64,000 nucleotides of DNA, from NCBI GenBank assembly GCA_944470555.2, contig OX104134.1, positions 15,851,248 to 15,915,247 of the forward strand. Direction: 5' to 3'. This DNA comes from Heterobilharzia americana. Lineage: Eukaryota > Platyhelminthes > Trematoda > Strigeidida > Schistosomatidae. The stretch's first letter is position 1, and each line of letters begins with the position of its first letter. The translations under genes and the position numbers were made by a program. This document shows, one piece after another, positions 47,646 through 58,853 of the stretch. Below the pieces are notes generated by a model. That model was not told the DNA's origin, ran no database searches, and was given only the letters and a program-made list of their open reading frames with translations.

Positions 47646-48439
47646 CACAGTAGGACTTTTCTCAGCAGGTAGAATGCCTGTTTACTTCAAGACATTTTTA
47701 TCAGTAAGACATTGGCCTATTTTTTTATGAAAACTGTATCGTTGAAAAACTATTCATCTGTAAAAAGTGAACTGTCAGCTATGAAATCGGTGTAATGATT
47801 TTACTAACAACTTCATTATTTTTCGTCAAATACTTAGTTTTCTCCCCTGAAGCATTTAACTTCACACCGACATTTGAATCATTATTTTGTAAGTGGATTA
47901 AATTGTAATCATAAATGACAGATTGATTTCATGGTTCGGAGTGAACAATTTAAAGTATCTCTTGGTTAGTATAGAATACGAATCAACAATTGCACCTAGA
48001 TGTAGAACAAAAGCATTCTAGAGTGACTATGGTTATATGAATTTCGGAAAAACTAACCTTATTTCGTCCACAGTTGTCAGTTTTTGATCATCGACTAAAT
48101 ATCACTGAATATAAATGCGGTTTGAAGACGGTATGTTAAATCGACTCGAAAAATTAAGCTTGATACAAACTTTTGTGTAAGAAAAATGTTTTCTAACTGC
48201 CTACGTTTCACTGTCCTTGATTATCTGAAATTACCCCAGGTTATATAGGATGTCTTTTTTTACAAATCTTGAAACGGAGTCACATTTTTAGTGCAAAACA
48301 AGTATCTTCAATAAGTATAAATTATTTTTCTAAGTATGTCATTAGATTCAATTTCATTCTTTAACATAAGGAATGAAAATTACAGACGATAACACCAAAA
48401 CTATGCGCGTCACACAAGGAGTGTCTATCGTGACTCCAT

Positions 48440-48572
48440 AACTTAGCGTATAACCCTCTGGCGTTTGAAAAGATCAGTTCTAGGTTGGAATCTTTGTGGG
48501 AACAATATCATCCAGTAAAAAGTAGGTACATCCAGCTGACGAGTCCAATGCTAGCAACTGACCACCATTAAC
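48440..48572 (+). repeat. Sm-alpha-like short repeat, copy 3, with ribozyme 3' half deleted
   Basis: GGTTGGAATCTTTGTGGGAACAA (eroded B box), GTAGGTACATCCAG and an intact core box CTGACGAGTCC at 48536-48546 are followed at once by AATGCTAGCAACTGACCACC, the sequence normally found after the cleavage site. The segment with stem II right arm, GAAA, stem III and GTC is missing (about 30 bases), so it cannot cut. Confidence 0.72.
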
Positions 48573-50965
48573 ATCCGTCAAGTATTCACTCAAGTCAGAT
48601 GGATTTTTGAACATGTTAGTTTAGTTCATAAATACCTGTCTTTTGTTACTTAACATCGTCTCTATATAATATTATTTCACTGGATTGCTTACGAAAGATT
48701 TATTCTACTATATTTCCATACAAAATGTATTGCGTAAGACTGATTTCACTTTTATTAAAGTTGTCTCAGCCTTTGAAGAAGAAGACCTCAATGAAGAGGT
48801 TGTACATGCCCTGATTAAATACATTAGGTGATATAGAAAGGAATCGTTTCGGAAATATGCTGGCTTTTTAACAGCTCATAAGCAATAAAATTCAACCTTT
48901 AAGCACCTGCTTACAAAACCCATTTGATTGAAGGATCTGAGAGAATAAATAAACGTTTATTTTACTTTAGAATACTATCTGGTACTGTCTTGCTATTTGA
49001 ATGAGTAAATGTATCCTTTTTATTTATTGTAATATCTGAAACAAGCTTTCTTTATTTATTTCGAGGTAAGCTTGTAAATAATCAGGCAAAATCGATAGTC
49101 TTCTAATTATATTAAAATAGTTTGGGTGAGAAAAGATAGCCAACCACTTCTGATGCTCAAGAGTGCTAACCAGAGATAAGACCATTTCAGTATCGATTAC
49201 CTGGTGAGTAGTACATCACAGTAAAGGTTATACTGTATCAGATATTATGCTGGTTATTAAGAAGGTGAGCCTAATAATTTGCTTAAAAACATTTATTGCA
49301 ACACATCGATCTACAGTGGTGACCTATTCAGTTGAATATGCCGTCGGATTGTTGATAATAGAGGAAAAAGTGTCTCTTAAATTAAAAAGCGGTATGAAAT
49401 GTATGGGACTTTGATTTGCCTTGTGGAAATATTTGGAATTAGCTTATCAATCCAACCGGGTACAGGTTTCTTCAAGAAAGTACCGAAAGGTGAGAAACTG
49501 GTTTCTTGTGCGAATGGTTATAAAATCATGAGGGTGATAATTTTTACTCTGCCTAGTTTAGCCTTCCAGTTTATCATGTACGACTTCTTCAGTTGACGTT
49601 AAATGTTTCAAGAGAAAACGAGGAGCTTCATCGGATGCACTAGCTACAAGAAGTAGGAGTGAAACTTTAATTATCCTCTCTGGTATCAAACAACGTGTAC
49701 AAAACATTAATCTGCTTTATTATTATAGAAGTACACACATTTCTACACATAAGAAAATTATTTGCACTAGATGTGTTCCCGAACTGCACAAGTATTTTAA
49801 AACATAAGAAGCAGAGTAACAGTTGTAACTACCCGATGTTTACAAATGTGATTTGTCCATCAACCTAAGCCATGTGAGTCACTTTAGAAATAATGCAACT
49901 TTGCAATCCAGTTTATTAAAATTACTTTATTTAGCGTGCTAGATTTATGCAACAGAAAGATTCCATGGTTTTGTGATCTCACTCATTTTCGTAATACAGC
50001 GGATTTATGGTATCTCAGGTCATTGAAATGTATGACATTTTCTCTTCCTCTCGGTTTGTCTCTCGCTCTCTCTCCCTGTCTCCCTATGTTGTTCTGTTGA
50101 TGAAATTCATGTGTTCCGAAAATGGTAAACCTCTTAACTAAAGTAATGTTTATACAGATTTCTAGTGTACTATTCATTAAATAAGGTCAAAAATTGTACT
50201 TAATACATGAATTTACAAGTTACTTATAAAATAAACTGATAAGCCATAGGATGCATGAAATTTCGATCCTAATTTATGATGTAAACAAAATAGGTGACAA
50301 CAGCGAGAAAGATAGAAAAATGAACTCATAATAGATTTAACTTTCATATAGAAATCGTTGGGGAACATCTTTGATATCAGTGACAATCGAGTCAAAACAG
50401 AATGAGAAATCCTTAAGCACTGGAGAATTTTGGATAACTGAATGAAACAATACTTTAAATTGTGTTTGCAATGTCGTTGTATAATTGTTACTTCCTGTCG
50501 TATAGGAGACTGACATTTTGCAGAAGTTATAAAACTCGTTCGAGCTGGTCGTCTCCATTATTCTTTTGCTTGGACTGATTCATGGGACAAGAAAACCGCT
50601 TACAAATATAAGTTTTCTGCATAAACGTGTTGAAATTATCAGCGGGGACTAGTTGAACGTTGTTATGTTTACTGTACTATCATAAAGTAAATTTCAGTAA
50701 TCTACAGTTGGATTTATAAAATTAGGGTTGATTTTTTTTCAACCATTAAAATAAAATGGTTTGTTTATACTGAGCTGTTACTGTTGTATATCAGTCACAT
50801 CACACAATTTATTGTCGAATTCTAGGATTTTAAATACAGTACAGTAAAGTGAACGAATACCCTCCTATATTATTAAACAGTGATGATGGTGGTGATAACT
50901 TACTGAGAAAATCACTCCAATTACTATCTGTATCTGTATCTATCTGTATCACTAAAAGTAAACAA

Positions 50966-50968
<3 letters not shown>

Positions 50969-51010
<42 letters not shown>
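50969..51010. repeat. AT dinucleotide microsatellite
   Basis: About 21 AT units, preceded by short TATCTG repeats at 50925-50950. Confidence 0.95.
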
Positions 51011-51012
<2 letters not shown>

Positions 51013-54000
51013 ATAGATTCACAGTGCATAAATTATTTATTGAAATGATAAATAATTAATCAGTTAAAATTTCAGTATATAATTCACATAAAACTGCATT
51101 CTTATGATCTATGCTGTGGTGAAAAGTTTTTGGAGGTAGATATTGTTTAGACTTGTCTATTAATTGAATTGTTGGGAGATTTAAGGCACATTAACTGAAT
51201 AAATAATATTGAAGGATATAGTTCTCTCAATTGGTGCCAGTGAAACTCAAACTAGAGTTTTCAGTGTAGAGCATTTTGAGTGACTTTTAGTAATTCAACG
51301 TTGTCCACCTAGAAAAGTCAAATACCCTTTTAAGTAAGAGTGTGCAGCGAAGGTGTACAATATTTGCTACAACAAAAATCTTTATCAGTTTTATAAGTAA
51401 TCAGGGGCTTTAATCTTATCGAGCGAGGTTTTTTAAATGGAGTGATACAGTATTCTGCTGACATTAGAGATTTAGAAACCAGAATAATGCAGCTGTTTCA
51501 CCGCCATAGATGTGATATAAATGCCAGTCCTTATTGCAGTTAGTTTCCATTCTCCAATAAAACACTCTGCTGGATTGCTGATGAAAACCTCTTATAATTT
51601 CCGTCACAGCTAATGCTTTATTCCCCAAGTTGTATCTTTTTCTCAGTTCTTAAAGCTGTGAAAATGTACAGCTAAGTAAATTCTAGGATAATCGTGGTGA
51701 TCTACTGATGAACAGAAGTAATTTTGAAGACCATTTACCATCACTTATTTCATTTAGCTCTTTAAAATCAACGTATACCTCACTATGACCATTGAGGATC
51801 TCAGACTTTCGTACCACATTTACAGAGAAAGGGCAACTTATCTTGGATCAAACATTAGTTTCTAACTTTCAAGGAATGACATTGATGAAAATTTTTTACC
51901 CCTCGAGTCGGACATTATTCAGAAGATACTATACTCCTATGACAAAATATAATCTAACTGTTCCAAAAATAATCTTCACTGCCTTGCTTATCCTTTAATC
52001 AAATTCTATCTGTCGTATATGAGGTGTCTATCTTACCCAAGTAAACTAGTTGATAACACTGAAGCATTTGAAGTGTTGCTAACAAAGCTTACATTTAATA
52101 TGGTTGGATGTACATACATTTCATGCCTCTTTCTGGGGCCATCTATGGTTGTTATTAAATACTATTTCAGTCTTAAATTTGTATATCTGGGAAATTATTA
52201 TGATTTTTGTAAGAGAAAAACTTGAACAATGTGGTGGAATGTAATTCCATACTAGATTGTTTATTTGATGTAGCACACAGTGATACAGCATAACTTACTG
52301 TATGACATTTATAGCGGAATTTATTGCTAATATTCTTATCAAAGTATTCATACGATTTTCACACTTCTTTTATATAGCCCACTAGTTCATTCATTTATTT
52401 CAATGGTAGTAAAATTCTCCATATATCTACAATATGAGACGAGTCATTCCTATTACATATGTTAGATGTGGATTCAATGAACAGAGATTCTGCGACCAAT
52501 CTCTTCCTTTACCTAGCTATATTAGATTCTAGAATTGTCACCCTATCCCCCCCCCTATAGCGTGATTATGGGTCAGTGTATGTAGAGCAATAGCCAAGTT
52601 TTTTCTAAATTACTTATCCTATTAGGGTCTACTATTGTATTTCTGGAGAAATTTTTGTGTTCTGCTAGTCTGACTGACGCAGATCGGCTTGATCTCTTAG
52701 TCTGCAAAGTTTCTCTCTGAGCGATTTTGTGAGTTTAAATGTCACCCTAGTCCCAGCAGTGTCAAAAATTCTACTTGAGGTTCCAGCTCGTATGGTTCGG
52801 ACTTGTGATTCACAGACCAGTCTGAAGCTTGCTCATAACAAATGTTTATCAACACTAAACGGTTACAACAATGAAATAGGCTTAACGTGTAATAATGTCA
52901 TTTTCCAATGACAATGTAGACATGATTTCAGTGGTTAATGAACATCAACCGTTGATATGATGACATTTACATTTATTCACACTTGCTTATAACTGTTTTC
53001 ATCGCGAATACGAATAAACAGACACCTGTCTCCCATAACTAGTACTGATGTTTAGACTGATGTTCAGCCGATTTTACATCTTATTATGAGAAATTGATTC
53101 AACGCTAACTTACAACATGAAACATTTTACTAGTCCATATATATTCTATGTGTATTATGGATTATGGCGTAATATTCCTCTGCTACTTATTCAAAGAAAG
53201 ACTGAGAAAGGTTATTTGAAGATTATATTCAAAAAGATCAAAGTTATGCTTATGGTTCATCTGCTCAAAATTAAGAGTGTTAATTTAATCTGATGTAGTA
53301 ACATAAATGAGAATTTCTAGTACACTGAATGATGCGGTTACTCGGCACACTAGTCTGACAGGTTGATTAGCGTATTTATTACCAACTGCTGAACTATTAG
53401 ACAAATGGAATCATAAGTAATGACAGACAATGACTAATGATGCTATTGCATAGTTGGACAATTCTTATTGATTAAAACCCTAATCCACTGTTTTTATTTC
53501 AACATATTCTATCTGGTATGTGAGGTTTATCAGTTGGTTCACTTTGAAAGTTGAAGGTATGCACTATTGACTAGTTACGAGGTGAACAAGACGGACATTC
53601 AGCATTCTGTAACCAACAGCAGTTGCTGAATTAACTCAAGCCTGAAGGTTAGATTTATTTCATCATCTTGTGTTCATGAATTCTCTTATTATTTGTGGTA
53701 AAGAGCTTTCACTGGTAAAATGAGAATGATTATGAAAAGTAAGTTAACTGGAACTTGTTTTCGACATTTCTTTCGTGTTTTCTGGAAACGTCATACTCTT
53801 GGTCCTGTCTAACCATCACTTTTTACTATTAATCGCTTGTTTCTGCATCATTTTTCCTTAGCGTATATAGCTGTATCACTTATAGTTAATTTAAACATCA
53901 TCTTGAATATTCTTGATCGTGAAATCTTAGGTGACATGTCTCTAAATGGATAAATGTGTACTACATTTTTAATTGAACTGAGGAAGAACTCAATTTGGAA

Positions 54001-54089
54001 CAAATTCACCTGCCACACACCCAATAGATAACAACTGTTATGTTGTTGCTTTTTTTGTTAATTTAACATCTTTCTTTGTGTCTTTTGTA

Positions 54090-54162
<73 letters not shown>
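54090..54162. repeat. AT dinucleotide microsatellite
   Basis: About 36 TA units interrupted by one TG. The minus-strand open frame over it encodes only alternating Ile and Tyr and is not a gene. Confidence 0.95.
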
Positions 54163-54165
<3 letters not shown>

Positions 54166-54643
54166 TTCGTATTTCAAGAAAACATTTAAAATATAAGCAG
54201 TACGCAAGCTAATTGGTGATATTAGATAGTTTTCCATGATGCTTGTCACGTTTATATGAAAACTGAAGAAAATTACTAAACACTTTTAAGCAAATAGTTT
54301 CTTTTAGTCCTCAATGTTTGTTTGTTGATTGGTATTTGAATGGAATTATTATCTGAATATTTATGGAACTACGTTCTAGTTCATTTACGTGTAAACTAGT
54401 TTTCTCTGATTACTTTACAAAAATTATATGAAGCTGTGTTTAGCTCACCGGAGATATTATATCGTCGGTCATAATCACTATCTGGTGTTCAGAATACTTC
54501 CCTTAAATAAGGTGGACTTGTAGATGAAGTGCGTGTTGTTGCAATATGCAACAGATTTTGACATTGTGAAGGAAAATAAAACTTTCAAATGTTTTGAGTA
54601 TCTCACTTCAGATAATCTTGACCAAATGCATATATCTCCAATA

Positions 54644-56629
54644 TTTTTATTTTTCATTATAATGTGTCCATGGGTTCCTAATGGAACATAGGAATTCAGT
54701 AGCGCGTCTCCATTTCATTCTCTTCTCTGTAGTCTTTTTGACCTAGATCCACAACTACCCATAGCCTTTCATTTCTTCATCACACCATTTCCTCCATGTC
54801 ACCGTCGCCTTGGGCGCCAAGCTCGTCATTTTCCATGCGGATTCCACTCGAGGGTCTGGCCTGGAGCATAATTTCCCCAATCGGTCTTCTCATCACATGC
54901 CCAATCCAACACATCTCCACTTCCTTCTGCATATTTACCTGGGTGATGGATGGCTTCTTGGTTGGTTCGTTGCTAGCCAGTCAGAGTTCCTTGTTGCTTA
55001 TTCTCATTACTCTGGCCATCTGATCTTCAGTGTCAGTATGGAGTGAGGGTAGGCTACAGCTGTTGACGAATGTCTGTAGTTTGTTGGAAATGACTTTTGT
55101 GACGCGCCAAGTCTCTCAACCACCACATAGAAGCACTGAGGTGACTGACATTAGTGTTGGAAATGTGGATCTCGTTCACGCTTTACGCTGAGTGCAGTAG
55201 AGTGCAGTGGATCTCCACACTGAATTCAAGCTAATGAAGGCCTATCTTGCTTGCCTTTCCGATCCTGGCTGGCTTTGACATTCTCATCTGTGCTGCCAGC
55301 GTCGCCTGTAGTTGAAACGATGCTGCTTAGGCAGGTAGGTGAAAGAGACAACTTCCTTTAGGTTTCACCCGTTCATGGTGATTTGTACCTCTTGCTGTTG
55401 GTTCTGTTGTTGGTTGGATATCTTCATCACCTCCGTCTTCTCTACATTCACCTGAAGGAGGTCCCGTTTTCGCTGCCTCAACTCTTCTGTGAACTTGTTG
55501 GTTTTCGCTTGTAGACCTTCGAGTTTGTGCCACAAGACATTAGACATAGATCATTCATTATTGGGGAAATCCAAATCTTCTAGAATCTTTTCAGTTCAGT
55601 TCTTCTTTTCATTGTTCATTCCTGCACTGCACTGCGTCTCCACTTTCATCACATTGCGATGAAGTCGACCTGATTTTTGGTATAATGTGTCCTAGTGTCT
55701 AGTGAAATCCATGTCACTCGCTTCCTTGTGAATATCCTTGTGTTTGTACACACTGCATCACCTCCAATCACCAAGTCGTAGAATGCGCAGAAGTCTGCAA
55801 ATAGTTAGTTCTCCATTCTCACTCATACTGTCACCGGATGCTTCTCGACCCATGATGAGTTCTCCTCCTGTGTTGTCTGCTCCCAGTTTGGCATTCATTG
55901 CATCCCACACACCCATTAGAATGAATTTTGATGTCGGCATCTGTGGTGGGGTGTTGTCCAGCACTGATTGTAGTTGTCTGTAGCATTCCTCCTTCTTCTC
56001 TTCATCTGCATTATTTGAAGGTGTGTAGTTTAGCTTAGTGTAGCATTGAATGATTGTGACTTTCGTTCCTTTTGATTTGAATCTTGCTGTCATGATGCTG
56101 ATCGTTGATTAGGAGATTGGTTCCCACTGCATGAGAAAGAGATCCTTGGATGCTGTTGGGGACATCATGGTAGGCGTTGCCTCAGTGTGTCGGAGTAGAT
56201 TATTGACTCTGCAGTTGATAGTTTGAAGATCCCACTTACATCGCATCTACTTTCGAAGATTCCTAGTACTTCTATGCTATGCCTTCTCATCTCTTCTGCA
56301 ATCTGGACAGCCTGTTAGCCAGCTTGAAACATTGTACGGACATTCCATGTCTCCATGTTTACTTTTGCTTTCATCAAGCAGGAGAGAGGAGACACATCGG
56401 TCAATTGGCTTCCTGAAGGCTTTCACCAACTGGCGTCATTTCGTCTCCCCGATTCCATTGAGGAATTAGTTTATTTTTATGTTTAACATTTTGTTTGTGC
56501 TTTTAAGTTTGTTTCGCGATTGGATTTGTTTTTCGGTGTAGGGTTGCTAGCCGTATGCTCAATCTTCCCTCTTTTTTTTATGGGCTTATGACTGGCTAGT
56601 AGCTAGTGAACTGGTAAACTAGACGAGGT
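54644..56629 (-). mobile_element. RTE-type copy F, internally deleted sister of copy C
   Basis: From about 54830 to 56630 the sequence is almost identical to copy C, including the altered endonuclease motif ILMGVWDAMNAKLG and the same damaged RT box. Relative to C it lacks about 865 bases (C coordinates roughly 37255 to 38119), so most of the RT is missing. A 13-bp repeat with one mismatch, TATATCTCCAATA at 54631-54643 and TATATCTTCAATA at 56630-56642, frames it, so it is an independent insertion. The outermost 3' end differs clearly from C. Confidence 0.9.
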
Positions 56630-56642
56630 TATATCTTCAATA

Positions 56643-58514
56643 GCAGAATTATATTTCAGATGTCATATTCTACAATAATATACTTATCGTAGCTACTTAG
56701 TATATGACGAATCATTTTGTAGTACAAACGTTTGTTGATTTTCTTTTTCTACTGATTGGTCTCATGCGTTCGCTATGCTGCTTTAGAGTACAGGCATTAG
56801 TAATCAAAAGAAGATCATCTCTCTAGAACCACTCTGAGCAAATTCTTTGCATTAAGTATTGTTCAGTGTTTACTGACTTTGACTTAAGTGATGTCACCAA
56901 TCGGAAATTAGAAATCTTTATGCAGGTATCCTAAATTCAGTCATAGATTGTCTTCGTGTAAACATGTTCGAAATGCTTACTTTTATGTATATATTTTTCA
57001 ATGAGTGCTGAGCTGTTACGCCTTGATTTCTTTGCCATTGTAAAATTTAGTCCTTGTATGCGCATCTGTTATTGGAAACTATGGTACTTCAAATTTGTAC
57101 TTTAGGCTGAAATTTTCTATACTGGTTGATACCTTATTATTTTAGTTAATTTCTAATTGTATCGATTGTAAAATTCAGTTTGGAAGTATTTCCGCAGAAG
57201 CGTTGAGTCATTTTCCTATTTACTAGATTTCCCTTGTTAGTTTTGAAGTGAATTTCTGTATCCAGTTTGACAGTTTTTTAGACTGACACTAACCTCAGTG
57301 TCAGAAAAAGTCTTAACTTTATTTGCAGTAGAGACCTCCTAAGTTTTTCATGCAAGAAGCTTAGTTATAGTTGACCATTTTATACCAATTTAATATTTTT
57401 GTTTTATACACTTAATTTCCTCAGTGAACTTGGTTAGAGCAATTTTCCACGAAAAGATACAATTTTACCTCATAGGGTTTTTACCTGCTTTGTACAGCCC
57501 CAATAAATAAGTCAATAACCTCTGGAACATACTTTATGTGATGCCCTTAAGACACTAGTGAATTTTTCGAAGATTAGAAAGAACATTTCACTTCAGTATG
57601 TAATGAAGCTTGAAGTAATGAAATTCACTCAGATACATATTATATATAGCAAGTGAGGAGTGTTTTGGAATGATTGACATGAGAATAAATATCGAATAAA
57701 CAATATGATGCCAGGTGAAAAAATATGTAAACAAATTGATAAGTGACTGAAATAAACTATTGTATTAATAAAAATGTAGTAATAATCAAGAAATGAATGT
57801 AGATATACATAAGAAAGATGATAGAGTATTCGAATTTCTAGCGTCGGCTTGCTAAGATTAATCTTATTTTAGTCTTTCGAAGAAAACCGACTGAGTTATG
57901 CGCATTATGCCGTATGCATCAATAACAGTGGTTCAGCTGATCAAATCAACACTTATGGAACATTTGCTACCTCATTCATCTGAAATGTTACATAAACTTT
58001 GAGATATTTGAAATAATCTCTTTTAGGTGGAAAAAAACTGAAATTATTCTCAATTCCGATACTCACTAGGTATCAAGGTGTATGCAGAAGTAGTAGATGG
58101 TTGACTAACACTCAAAACTACGGAAAAGTTGTTAAACATTAGTTAAATGCATTGTAAAAATCCAAATATAAGGGCTGAGTATCATTCCGCTTTTTTCCTT
58201 GATGCTGCTATTATCCTTGTGACTTTTCGAGTATTTTTTACTTATTGGGTAACAGAAGTAGAGTATCTGAAATTGATGAACAGCTGTGTTGGCCTTCTTG
58301 TTGGTTCGGTCAGTGAGTTTTAAAGATATTTTATCTTCCATCGCTAACTTATAGTCAAGCTTATTGTGTAGTCTTGAAAACAAACTGATACACAGCATAA
58401 CCGGGACCCAAGTTTTATCATATGGAGATGCTTACACTTTGTGCCGTTATTGTTTGTGAATTTAAATTTTTATCCAGACTTTGCTTTTATGCTATAACTG
58501 TCTTTTTTTTACAG
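56643..58514 (+). other. Last 1.9 kb of intron 4
   Basis: AT-rich DNA without recognisable repeats. The minus-strand frame at 58132-58398 shows no motif and lacks splice context. The acceptor of the next exon follows a T8 tract. Confidence 0.5.
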
Positions 58515-58853
58515 TTCATTATCCAGTAATCAGATTAATTCCATCTGAAGAGAAGGACAAGTCGGTGAATGATACTTTATTAAAACTCAGTTGTTTAGCG
58601 CAATCATGTGATTCAACAGCTTCATTTGAAGGGAACAGATATCGTAAATCAAGTGCTTCAGCTAATTCGTGTCCTATGAATGGCCATATCATACGATGTG
58701 AATATCTGGACTTATCGCGTTTATCTCTGAAAAGTACAGAGAAGAAAGGACTAACAAGTCAAGGGGTGATAAACACGGAAATCAGTTCAATTATGACAGG
58801 GTTAACAGTCATGGAATCGAATACAGAAAAACTGATTGTCACTGTGCCAAGAA
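58515..58853 (+). CDS. Large gene exon 5: further cysteine-rich extracellular module
   Basis: Acceptor CTTTTTTTTACAG to 58514 and a consensus donor (AGAA, then GTAAGC) at 58854. Length is 339 bases, phase 1 to phase 1, joining exon 4 in frame (T plus TT gives Phe). The peptide begins FHYPVIRLIPSEE and has four cysteines (LSCLAQSC, ANSCPMNG, IRCEYL) and an ending LIVTVPR. The start, Pro-Phe-His-Tyr-Pro-Val-Ile-Arg, resembles a linker after the second discoidin-like unit. The body could be a third, diverged unit but lacks the DLGxxYxV signature. The gene continues beyond this donor; no next exon was found before 64000. Confidence 0.75.

Larger units (their letters stand above)
34306..58514 (+). 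other. Intron 4 of the large gene, a 24-kb retroelement trap
   Basis: This intron joins the donor at 34306 to the acceptor CTTTTTTTTACAG at 58514. It holds five RTE copies of one family (B at 35.05, C at 36.3, D at 41.7, E at 45.2, F at 54.6 kb), one copy of a second RTE-like family (46.7-47.6 kb), three hammerhead-bearing repeats (two near 40.5 kb, one at 48.5 kb), tRNA-like repeats at 41.0 and 43.0 kb, and four long AT dinucleotide runs. All six autonomous-type copies are antisense to the gene. From 49 to 54 kb nothing but AT-rich unique-looking DNA is seen. A small exon could have been missed, although phases across the intron agree. Confidence 0.6.

Noticed and set aside
54058..54249. Minus-strand open frame of alternating Ile-Tyr
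   Set aside because: It is only the translation of an AT dinucleotide run.
54796..55046. Plus-strand open frames over RTE copies, also at 35140, 41811, 61471 and 62760
   Set aside because: They are the antisense of conserved RTE coding sequence; the minus strand holds the recognisable motifs.
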